Source: Zoroaster sp. YZ-2022
Lineage: Eukaryota > Echinodermata > Asteroidea > Forcipulatida > Zoroasteridae
NCBI GenBank assembly: GCA_029582265.1
Contig: CM055819.1
Span: forward strand, 12,325,087-12,389,086
Direction: 5' to 3'
Length of the DNA stretch: 64,000 bases
Shown here: positions 1-12,500 of the stretch, in pieces
How positions within the stretch are numbered: the first letter of the stretch is position 1
Layout: each line of letters begins with the position of its first letter
Notes under the pieces: model-generated
Seen by the model: only the letters and a program-made list of their open reading frames with translations
Databases searched by the model: none
Told to the model about the DNA's origin: nothing
Position numbers and translations under genes: made by a program

Positions 1-304
1 TACAATTAGTTCATTGCTACACATACTTTTCTTTCTATGTACTCAAGCTACCATTTAAATATTTTTATATGACTTGTAAATGCACACAGGATAACAAATT
101 CCATGTTTGAACTTATTACGAACGAATGAACGAACTAATAACATGTCATGGTGACCCTTAAAAATGTTCCCATAGACATATACTCTAATGGAAGTGTCCC
201 AAACAATAATTAAATTCTAGGCTTGATTTTAGCTTGTGTAATAAGATATTTATCTCGTATGTAAGAAAAAAAAGAAAAAACCAGAAATGGCAAAAGAATC
301 CTAC

Positions 305-505
305 CTGATTTCCTAAAGCAGTGGCCTCCAGGTTTGTCTGGAGTCCACCCCTGAAGTATTCATCGGCTTCTCTCCTCGTCTCGGCCAACTGAAGCTCCAG
401 CTCTGCTACTCTTTGTCTGAGGGAGGCTGTCTCGGATGCATGCCTACGGGCTGAGGTACAAAGCTCATACTGGAGTTGCTCAATCTCTGTCTGTTTCTCA
501 TATGG
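305..505 (-). CDS. CCDC57: CCDC57 exon 12
   Basis: 67 codons, acceptor CCCCAG, donor GTAGGA, phase 0 at both ends. Reads PYEKQTEIEQLQYELCTSAR and then heptad-patterned helix ending NLEATALGNQ. Its phase fits exon 11 across a 6.5-kb intron. The coding region continues left of the window. Confidence 0.82.
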
Positions 506-3500
506 CTGGGGAGGAGATGCAAAAAGAAATACAAATTAATAAATTCCATTCAAAATTCCATTAAAATTAATAAGAAAGTGTTGAATTTGAATGATGAACC
601 AAAATCAACGTGTACATAAAATATTAGTTTGTTTATTTAAGTCACAATGTATATTGTATTGAATATCAAGTAATTTTTATTGAAAAAGGGCCACAAACAA
701 TTTACAAATTCACATTTGGGACAGATGAAATTCCAAGTTAACTTAGCAGGCATGGATTTCACAGAAGCCATGGCCTCCATTGCCCTTGTCTTGGCCACTT
801 AAAAAATATTCCCATAGACATTCTGATATTCTAATACTATTAGAATAATACTATTAGAATTTCTGAATATGCACTTCACTCAAGAATGAAATCCTGACCA
901 GGCTTGGAAATCTGCATGACACATATCACACTTCTCTATGCACATAGTTTTTGGTCTGCCTTCAACAGGGTTAATGCATGGATGCCTGCCAGACTTTACC
1001 AGCCATTATTGCACCCCCATGTGATTATTTGTCTTGGGTTATAGGCCCCACAATTTGGAAATAAATTTTGAACACCCCTTTTGACCCGCAGGATTTGCCT
1101 CTGCACCCACCCTTCATGCCCTTCCCATATATATTTATACTAGTTTGGATGGCAGTGGACATTGATTATTTGTTCCATCTTTGTATATAACACAAGCTAA
1201 GTTACCGATCATGATTGGGTTTTCGATAGCATGTAAACATAGGAAGTATGTTACGATTAGGTTAAATAAAATATGTAAGAGTGATGAGGTTTGTGGGACT
1301 TTAGCGCAAATTATGTTTCAGGAGATGGCATTCTCTGTGTAGAAATATTACAGGGAGTTTGGGATTTGACTCTTGAGAACACGCAAAATAAAAGTGTTTA
1401 TGTGAGAAGTCAGGTTTAAAAGGATAAAGTCCTGCAACTTAAGGGTAACGGTTTGTCATTGTTGGACCTTGTTGATAGACATTGTTAAGAACTGGATACA
1501 TCTGAATGGAAATGCCATGGTAAATTCACAAATTTGTTGGTGTTGCAGCCTCCCCGTTCTCTGAATTGAAGGCCCCCTGTGAGTGATTGTTAAAATGTTC
1601 ACATTGAGGGGTGGGGGAATTTTTCTACAACATTTCTCAGGCCTACCTCAACCGCACCCCTCCTACTTGTTGACTGTTTTTGACAGAAGTGTTCAACTTT
1701 GGGTATTAGTGAGACATTGTAGGCCCACTCCCATTTAATAGTTTGTGTACACTATAATAATAATAAAGATTTGTAGCGCGCACATACAGTATCCACCCTG
1801 CTGGGCGCTCAAGGTGCGGAAACAAAGAAAAAACATGAATACAAACAATATACAATGATTGCATAGGGAAAAAAAAAAATGTACTGAGATACATGTACCT
1901 ACAATGCAATTACAAATATACATCATCTTTGAAGAATTGTGACATAAGATGAGTTTTAAGCAGCGACTTAAATCTAGTTATACTATGGCAAGATTTGAGT
2001 TTAGTTGGAAGATGATTCCAGAGTCTCGGAGCCGCGACAGAAAACGACCTATCACCCCAGTTCCGTTTTGAAGTTGGTTCCTTTAGGAGTGACATGTTGC
2101 TGGAGCGCAAATTGCATGATGGAGTGTAGACTTTAAGCAGTTCAGAAATATAAATTGGAGCAATACTATTAAAAGATTTGTGAACAATTAGCATAAGTTT
2201 AAAAACAATTCTCTGTGAAACAGGAAGCCAGTGCAGTTCTTTCAAGATTGGCATGATATGGCATGAATTTCTGGACAAAGTTACAACACGAGCTGCTGTG
2301 TTTTGTATGTGCTGAAGACGAGATATTTGATTCTGCAGGAGACCGTAAAGGAGAGCATTCCCGTTATCAAGCCGTGATGTGACAAACGCATGTATAATTT
2401 GTTCAGCAGCACTTTTATTCAAGTATTTCCTTATTCGGCTAATATTTCTGATATGAAATAATGATATGTGATTTGTGAACAATGTTGGAGATATGAAGTT
2501 TTAAAGTCATTGTTGAGTCAAATATAACACCCAAATTACGTGCTTGTGATGAGGGGGTTATCTGCGAGTCACCAATTGTAATAAATGGAAGAGAAACTTT
2601 AGATAATTGCTGACGTGATCCAAATAGAACAAATTCTGTCTTTTCGTCATTCAATTTCAAGAAGTTTTGCCTCATCCAACTACGAATCTCTTGAATACAT
2701 TTCTCCAGCGTTGTAACACACGAATCGGCAGGTTCTTGAGAAGATTTAAAAGTAATCTAAAGCTGTGTGTCATCAGCGTAGACATGATAATTTAAATTAT
2801 ACTTCAAAATGATATCACGAACTGGAAAGGTACAAAAAATAGTAAACCACTGTGGGCCGAGCACAAAGCCTTGGGGTACAGAATAGTCAAGAATAACAGG
2901 CTCAGAGATAGTGTTACCAATACAAACATGCTGAGGCCTATTTAAATGGTAGGACTTACACCAATCCAGGGCTGTGTCATGTATTCCAAGATGATATTGA
3001 AGGCGGGAGAGAAGGATTTTGTGATCGACTGTGTCAAAAGCGGTGCTTATTATTAGTCTAACAAAACTAATGCAGTGATTTTTCCATCATCCATGGCAGA
3101 TAAAATGTCATTGTTGACGCGGAGAAGAGCAGTTTCCGTTCCATGAAATAGTTCATAGGCTGATTGAAATGTGTCCGACTTAGCAACCACCTAAGCTTAG
3201 CAAAGTTTTATGAATATCACTTAGCTTCCAACTAGGCTTAGCTGTCAACTAGGGGCCACTTTAATTGCCAACTAGGCTTAGCAAGCTTTTATGAATATCG
3301 GCCCAGATCTTTAAACTGGTTTGCATAATTGTTTGAAGTGATGTCCATATGAATGTTAAAATCGCGGTTAAAATAATGTCAGATGGGTGTAAGAGATAAT
3401 CCACAATTAATTTCTCAAATTCCTGGAGAAAAATGGAGAAATTTACATGTTTACCATCAACATCCCTTTCTGGTCGATATATATTAACAAGGCGAACAGA

Positions 3501-6500
3501 TCTAGAGTTGCATGTTTTGCACTATAATTGCCTTTTAATGATTGCACAAATTTTGTCGGCTCATTTGTGTTTTGTTTAGTTTGTTTGTCCCCCTATATAA
3601 CTAAATAAAGCAGTGACCCAATTCATTTGCCAAGCTCATTAGGCTTATTTTTTATGCCGTAAATTTTTCTGAAAAAAATAAGAATTGAGGTCCATAATTA
3701 TATATACATTTGAGGGACTGTGGAAAAGTTGCCCAATATCATGACCTGCAAGTGTGAGTATTTTGGATACCTGAAAGAAGTGGTCCTAATTTGACCGTGG
3801 GTCCTATGGTCAATTGGTATACCCCGTACACCACACGATTTTCCATGCAGCTACACTCACAGCCTGATCATGATCAGTAATTTATAGCTTGTTATGAGAA
3901 AACAGAGACCTAACATAGACGGCTGTTCAATGTCGGAGATATGGCGGTAGATGATGTCATGCCATGACGTGAATAAAACATGTACCAGATGGTGCCACGT
4001 CAGGAAACATGTATAGGCAGCGGGCGCAGGTTCGGGTAATGTAACGACATGGGCGATGGCCATCTGTCACAGAGAAACCTTCTTACCCTACTAGTTATGA
4101 ATAATTAGTGATTTTTAACCTTTTATATGAATATGTATAAGTTGGGCCAGTGCCCAATTCACCAATGCCGTGATTGACCGACATAGCATAATTAAACAAC
4201 AATAGGTTTAAAGCACACAGTACTGGTTAGAAATTCCTGAGTTGGAACCCCCATAGGTTTATTTGTATATCAATGAGGTAAGTTTGAGTTTAAATAGAAT
4301 CAGAGGTGAAGGGTTGAAGACTGAATGAGATGTAAATGAGATGTAAAGGGTGGAAAAGGTTGTTAGGTTTTGAGGAATGTGAAGGGAGTTGTCTCCTGGA
4401 CCTCAATCTATGAGGACTGTCTTACACTCTGCTCTGCTGCAGTATTTCAGGCTCTTGATATATTTTATTTAGCAAGTATTCAGGCTTGTTAGTCGTGTTG
4501 TATACTACATTCTTTATCAGAGTGCTTTTCAAGGCAAATTTTGCTAGTTTTACCAGCTTTTGGCGAGAGGGGAGACAAGTTGGAAGATCAACTGTCAACT
4601 GTAAGTTAAACACATTGGTTTTGATAATATATTTGACTGAAGTACAATTTATAACCTTGATGTTCTTTTACTTGATACATGTGTGTATTTTACTTGAGGT
4701 AGATGGCGATATTTATTTTCAAGCGAAGTTTAAGAAATGTGTTGTAAAATTTGAATTGAATATAACATTATTCTGTTTAGAAAAGACATTTAATATTTGG
4801 GATTTTAAAGATTGATTAGTGATTTGTCACTAGGGGGTTTATACCTTTCATAAATTATGGCAACAGTCGATTCATTTTAAATTTCCAGACGGCTTTTACT
4901 TTGGCCAACTTTTCTAAGTGGTGATGCCAGAGGGCGCTATATTTTGACGATCTTATCCACTGGGTACCTGTGTATGCACCATCATAAAATCGACCATAAT
5001 ACACGTACAAGCAAATCAAGTGACGGGCATGTGACGGCAGTTTCTTAACTTTCGAGACGGGAGTAAATCACACATCGGACTACCACTGCAAGTACTTCTC
5101 CCTTAGGCCTATAATATCTAAGATATATGAACATTTGCTGTAAGGACCTAAGAGGGCCATATTTTCATTACCCTGTTGAATGCCAGTGAGGGTGGAACCT
5201 ACATGTATTTATATCAGATTTGTATTGACGTTAGAATGTACTTGCTAATAATGTGTAGTTTATAGTACTATGAAAGAATTGGGTTATACACGTGTGGGTC
5301 TACATTTTGGTCATTTCATTATTTAAAACGTGTCTGAGTGACATTCTTTAATAACTTGTCTTGGTGACAATATTTAACTTTTATGTCTTAGTGACATTTA
5401 AAACGTGTCTGAGTGACATTCTTTGATAATTTGTCTTGGTGACAATACATGTATTTAACCTTTTTGTCTTGGTGACAGTATTTAACCTTCTTGTCTTGGT
5501 GACAATATTTAAATTTATGTCTTAGTGACATTATTTAAAACGTGTCTGAGTGACATTCTTTGATAATTTGTCTTGGTGACAATACATGTACCTTTTTGTC
5601 TTGGTGACAGTATTTAACCTTCTTGTCTTGGTGACAATATTTAAATTTATGTCTTAGTGACATTATTTAAAACGTGTCTCAGTGACATTCTTTAATAACT
5701 TGTCTTGGTGACAAATAACTTTTATGTCTTAGTGACATTAATTAACCCTCTCAATACCGAATTGTTTTCACATAAACAACCGCTGGTGACCACATTGTTT
5801 GACCACTCAAGCGTGAAGCACACATTCTTACACAACAGGAAGCTTGTGTTCAAAGGCCAATTTTACAAACTCTATAATCACCTTGAAGATATCGTTTTAC
5901 AAAAAAATAAGTAATAATAATTATCTTACTTATTTAATTCCCTTTCATATAATCCAAAAATCATTAAGATCGGTCAATAAATGTCCAAGTTCTCAATCTT
6001 TGTTTCCTCAGTGTGATCTGTAAACTCAAACACTTTTTTGTACACAAACAAATGGCACTCCGTAGGTGTTTGGCATTTTGGATCTTTCAACTCCAATTTG
6101 AAGGGATTGCATAATAGCAACCTTATTTTACTTCACCATCAATGGAAAGATCTGATCTTTCTCTTTCCAACCATTGTAAGCTTGGGTATGGAGGGTGAAC
6201 ATGGCAAAACTACAGCTTTATAACAAATGGCCTTTATGTTCAGGCTAGAGTGCTTTTTTGTGTGGAAGCTTGGTTGCCAAAAGTCGCCTACGGTAAAGAA
6301 GAGGGGGTATGAGTGCAGTCGACAAACGTCGCCTATGGTAAGGAAAGGGTTAATGACATTAATTAATAACATGTCTTAACTAACATTATTTAATAAGTTG
6401 TCTTGGTGACAACACGTAATCTTTGTCTTAAGTGATATTGTTTAATAACTTTTTAGATTGGAATATTTGGTGGTTTTGTAAATATTAATCGGAACCGAAC

Positions 6501-9500
6501 GGACAAGTTGTATATTTTTATAAATAAAATAATTGGAATATAAGAAGGTTCGAGTGGTGCGTTATTTATCATGGTGTGAATACTCTTGATAACCAGGCTG
6601 ATTTAGTTCTGTTAGCTTGTTATGAGAAAACAGGGACCTAACGTAGACGGCTGTTCGATGTCGGAGATATGGCGGTAGATGATGTCATGCCATTACGTGA
6701 ATAAAACATGTACCAGATGGTGCCACGTCAGGAAACATGTAGAGGCAGCGGGCGAAGGTTCGGGTAATGTACGACATGGGCGATGGCCATCGTATGGCAG
6801 AAAAAAATATAAAAACGAAGCAGTCTGGGGATTTCTAAGGACCGCCAAGACACTTTCCACATTGCTGGTGTTAAATGCGGAGCCAATAAACCCCGAGGCA
6901 CTGGCAAACACTTACGACAAATAAGGAGGGGGTTTGAGAGTTACGCTCTTACATATATAGATTAAAGCTGATTTTCTACAGTCCATGTACCTGTTTCTGT
7001 AGCTGGTTCACATTGCCTTCTAAGTGTGCAGCCCGTGCCTGTAGTCTCTTCAGTTGTGCCGACAATGTCACCTTTTCAGAGCGCAAGGCACCTATGGTGT
7101 CGTTGAGTGACTGTATGTGGTCTCTGATGTATGTATTATCCATAGCTGACACTTTGTCGTCTGCACTCCCTGGAGCTAAAGCAATTGCTTTAGCATCTTC
7201 GTTCACTTCACGTAGCATTTCAACTCTCTCTTCAAGTGCCCTGATATTCAACTTGAGGTCACGGCTCTCCTTTTCTAGTATCTTTACATAATCTGAAAAA
7301 CAAATAGGTCAAGCAATTTTTATTTAATTGGATTATAATACTAGGGCTGTACCGGGTATTCGGGTAAACGGTTGAATTACCCACAGGCCATTTTGTATGA
7401 AAAAATACTTTGTACCTTAACAAAAACTAGATAATAATAAACATTTGTTTTTCATCGTTTTTTTCTAAGAAATGTTATTCAGCAGCTAAATGCCAAGAAA
7501 GTGACTTCAAAAATTGTTTCATGATCTACCACCACCAGATGTCACGATCATCACTGTTCACACAGTCATGCACACTGTACACACAGTCATGGCCACTATT
7601 CGCCGCATGGAATCCTAGTTTTTACTTAATGTTGACACATTTTATCCCACTGGGCCATAAACACATAATTTTGAAATATGCTAACAACGTGAAAGTCCAT
7701 TGTCTATACACAAACACTTCTTATAAACAAGTTGACACCGATTATTCTTGGCTCATTGAGTGGCAACCATCATGGACTGTGAAACTTTCCCTATCCCTAG
7801 CTTGGAAGTGAAGTACGGTATACACATTATGTTTGTGTATGCGCTGCACAGAATGTCAAAATACAGTTGCTGCTGCTACTGCCACTAAGCTTTTTTTAAT
7901 TTCTACCCTCTGAAGCTGTGTGACATTTGATGCAAAGGTAATCAATGGACCTTCTGTAATTGGAGGATTACTCTTCCCATCATCTCCAGCTCCCATGGTA
8001 TCTGATCTCTGATTGGCCATTTGCTGCTGGTTCTCCCCAAGGAGCTCAATGTCTTCTCTCATCTGGTGTATGACATCTCGTAGGATGCTATTCTCTTCCT
8101 GGAGGGACTGAAGTTGTTGGGATGCAAAGCTGGATGGATCATCTAAATGATCTTTATCCTGGGTGGAGGGGCATCAGAAAGGAAGCAAAAATACTGAACA
8201 AAGTACTAGTGGTTTTAAGTTTGGTTTATTTACCACTTTAAAATCTTAAAGGGAAGATAAAACATTGGTAATTACAAGATTGTCGTATCTTGGTATAGTA
8301 AACCTAACTTTATAATGGTATGGCCGCATGCACTCATTGGGTATTGATTACAAATGTTCCAGTTCAGTGATTTGTAAAGTTGTATATAAAGTGGAGCACG
8401 TGTAAATAAAGTTGTTGAAGTCAATTCCGAGTTTCTCTGTGTGCTAGTTTATCTACATGTATGCGTTGTACCTACACTATAACATTTGGCGACGAGGATT
8501 AAAGAATTAAAATTGCGACATGGCGTCTGCAGGAGGGTATGCTAGTATACTTCAACCCCCTCCATTTCTACAAGAGCCCGGTGAGCCACCATTACTGTGG
8601 AAAGTGGGTTTCCCTGTTTAAAACTTACTTAATAGCTATAGGAGGCGACGATGAATTTAGTGAAACGCGCAAAAGAGCTTTGTTACTGCACTGCCTCGGC
8701 ATGGAAGGTCAACGCATATTTTTTACTTTGCCAGGAAGCGATGATTCTCCGCCAGAAGGGACCAAGTTATTTGAATTTACGTTACAAATCTTGCAGAAAC
8801 AATTTCAACCTTCCCTTAATGTGGTGGCCGAAAGATACCGGTTCCGGCAACGTTCACAGCAGGTCGGTGAGAAGATTGATACGTTCATTTCAGCATTACG
8901 TGAACTGGCAAAAACATGCGACTTCGGAGATTTTTTAGACCAAATGATACGAGACCAGGTGGTAGAGAAGACAAACAGCGGGAAAATAAGAGAAAGGTTG
9001 CTAATGGAAAAAGATCTAACACTTTCAAAGACCACAGAAATTGCACATCGTGTGGAAAATGCAGTGCGTGAGGCAAGGGCGTTGTCCCAAGGGACTGAAA
9101 GCAACTCTACGGCGCCAGCTTCAGTGAATAAAGTTGGCCTGCGTCGAGTTACATGTAATAAACGAGTGGGCATGTATCGCCCAACGACGGCAACACGTGA
9201 GGGCGCGACAGGTACGAAACGGCAACAGAGTCGGCGAAATTGCTTCAGATGCGGCTCAACCCAGCACCTTGCAAATGATCAGTTCTGCCCTGCTAAAGAC
9301 AAAACATGCAACAAGTGCAACAAAATCGGTCATTTCAGTGTCGTCTGTCGATCAGCTACGACTGCGAGACCTCAAGTGGGCACACAACAACGCGGACGGA
9401 CCGGAAGGCAAGTTCACCAAGTTGCAGATGACAATGTTGATGATTTGCAGGTCCTCAAGACGGACACGTCAACGGACAGTTCTGACCCAGTACATTGCCA

Positions 9501-12500
9501 AGTAAAGGTGAATGGGGTACCTCTAACTCTTATGGTAGATACAGGCTCAAGTGTAACCATACTTACCAGAGAAACATTTAATAAATATTTCATACCTGAT
9601 GCCCTACAAACCCCAAGTGAACACCAGACATTTTCGTCATTTACTAAGCACACGATAAAGGTTACAGGATGTTTCGAGTGTAACATAACATATGGACAAT
9701 ATTCAAATGTAACTAATGTATACATTGTTGAGTTGGGTACTGATATAATGGGTAGAGATTTGATAAAAGCTCTACACATAAACATTGATGGTAGTACATT
9801 GTCATGTAATGAAGTAGAAACAGACGAAGCAAAGCAAGTTAAGTTGAAAACCCAAATTTTTAGTGAGTTTGATCAATTGTTTACGGAATCCGAAGAGCTG
9901 CCAAATATGAAAGGCTTTATTCATAAGATAAAGGTTGATAGTAAAGTTAGCCCAGTCAGTCAAAAGTTACGTAGACTGCCCTTTGAAGCTAGAGATAAAG
10001 TGTCTGCCAAATTAATTGAACTCGAAAAACAAGGAGTTATAGAAAGAATAAATTCCTCAGAATGGGTATCACCCATTGTTGTAGCATGGAAAAAATCGGG
10101 TGACGTAAGAATTTGTGTGGATCTAAGAGAAGTGAATAAAGCAATAATACCTGACAAGTACTCACTGCCCAAAATTGATGAAATTCTGTGCGAATTACGT
10201 AATTCATCGGTATTTTCACAGCTAGATTATAGGCCTCGGCATATCATCAGTTACCATTACATGAAGAATCAAGACCTCTTACTACATTTATAACACATGA
10301 AGGTCTTTTTCAGTACAAACGAATGTGTTTTGGTCTATCATCTGCCCCATTGGCATTCCAGAAAATGATGAGTATTGTATTAGCTAGTTTGAATGGTGTT
10401 CAGTGCTATTTAGATGATGTTATCATCTATGGTAAAACTCAAGCCCAACATGACAAAAATCTGAAAAATGCATGTACTAGATTGCAGAAATATGGCATAA
10501 AACTGAACCCAGAAAAATGTGTTATTTCAAAGCCAAGCTTGAAATTCCTGGGGCATACAATAAGTGAAAACGGTATTCAACCAGTTGACAAATTTCGAGC
10601 CATGGTCGATGCACAAATTCCTCATGACAAAAAGTCATTAAAACCCTGCGGCGTGCCACGCTACTTATTTTTTAAGTAGATTTGTAAACAACATTTAATT
10701 ACTCCGTTGATGCTTACCCAAAATTTCTCAAATTCCGTAAGTTCACTGTTGAAGTATACCCAAATAGCATGGTTAATTCCCATTAGCCTGCTTTGAACCC
10801 TTGACCCAAAAAATCCTACTGCAAAAAGCATGGTCCTATAGGACCGTGTACAAATCCTGCATGGTCCCATAGGACCATGTACAAATCCTAATCCCATCTG
10901 TCAACACAAGGCCACTGACTTCGGCTCTGAGCGGCTTATCAAAAGCTATCAGTTACCCACTATGGTGTGCCAGAACATTATTCCAGACAGGCTGGAGCCA
11001 TCAGCCAGAGGGTGAGAGATGTTTATTCCTATAACTGCTATGGGTACACATAATAGGGTATATTTTATGTCGATTTGGGGTAGGGGAAAAAGCGTTACCA
11101 GAACTAAAATAAACATCAACCTAAAGGGCCCTTACATTTTATTTTTTTTGCTTCAAATTGTTGTCTAGGGTCTAGAGGACCTCTAGGCATCTGTTAAAAC
11201 CATTGGCAGTTGGTAGTGTTCAACGCAACAGAAGTTATAGCGCCCCTTCACACCTACTGAAAAATTAAGCGCGATGCAACCGCGGTGTGCGTATAAGTGT
11301 TATGGCACGTCGCAGGGTTTTAAGGTCATTCCTAGGATTGGCGGGTTACTTTGCTAAGTATATCCCTCAATTTGCTGACATTGTGGAACCGTTAAGAGCC
11401 TTAACTAGAACCAACAGCAAATTTGTATGGTGTGATGAGGCTCAGCAGAGTTTTGACAAGGTACGAACAATAATTAGCAAAAGCCCTTGTTTAGCCATGT
11501 ATGACCCAGAGCTTGAAATCATTGTCACTACGGATGCATTAGAGTGCGGATTAGGTGCTGTACTTGCACAAATCAAAGATGGTAATGAGGTCACAGTTGA
11601 ATGCGCGAGTCGAACGCTTTCTGAAGCAGAAAAAAGTATTCAGTGCGTGTGTTTGGGCGTGTGAAAAATGTAACACATATTTGTGGGGCCGAAAATTTAC
11701 ATTGAAAACCGATCATCAAGCTCTAGTTACATTATTAAGCAAAGGCTCAAATAGACAAGCTATGCAAATTGCCCGGTGGTCGTGTAGACTCATGAAGTAT
11801 AATTTTTAAGTAAAGTACAAACGTGGTGAACAAAACAAAGTAGCAGATTGTTTATCGAGATTACCAGTACAGGCTAAAGACAATGAGTATGACATAGAAG
11901 ATGAAGTAATCTGTCAGATGGTTCTGGAAAATATGTGCAAATGCGTAACTATCGAAAGACTAAAACAGGCTGTAGCCAATGACAAAGTACAAAGTATCTT
12001 AAAACAATACATCGTGAATGGGTGGCCAAGAAAATTGAGTAGTATTGACCCCAAAGATGCAGAAATGCTGAAACCATTTCATCATGTTAAAGATGAATTG
12101 ACAATATGTGATCAGATTCTTATGAGGTATGATAGAATCATTGTTCCTAGAGAACTTACAGGTGTAAACCTTGAACACGAATCTCACCAGGGAAATACTC
12201 GTACGAAACAAAGGTTAAGTGAACTGTATTGGTGACCACTCATGCACAAACAATGGCTGTAGTAAACTCATGTCTGACATGCCAAAATAATGATAAAAGT
12301 ATAAAACAAAAAACTGCTCCGTTGATCCCAGTACCGTATCCAGAAAAACCATGGAGTAAACTTGCAATAGATATTGTGGGACCTTTTGAACGAGCTTCAA
12401 GTGAGTGTAGATATGCAATTATATTGATAGATTACTATAGTAAATGGCCTGAGGTTGGGTTTACATCATCTGTCACCATTGCAAAGGTGATTACTTTCCT

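Larger units (their letters stand above)
1754..3515 (-). mobile_element. CR1/L2-type LINE, 5'-truncated and internally broken
   Basis: Reading on the minus strand: part of the endonuclease (3515-3307), a foreign 128-bp block (3306-3179), then reverse transcriptase including YADD near 2780, LGVIFD near 2530 and the C-terminal region with HAFVTSRLD and LHWLPV (2482-1910). It ends in a GAGCGCC-x-GGTGGATA tail and a short (TTA)n at 1754-1766. About 1.1 kb between endonuclease and RT is missing relative to the copy at 27545-31440. Stops and frame changes show it is dead. Confidence 0.85.

Noticed and set aside
5327..5745. CRISPR-like array
   Set aside because: Repeats are degenerate, spacers are low-complexity and not unique, and the genome is eukaryotic: a minisatellite.
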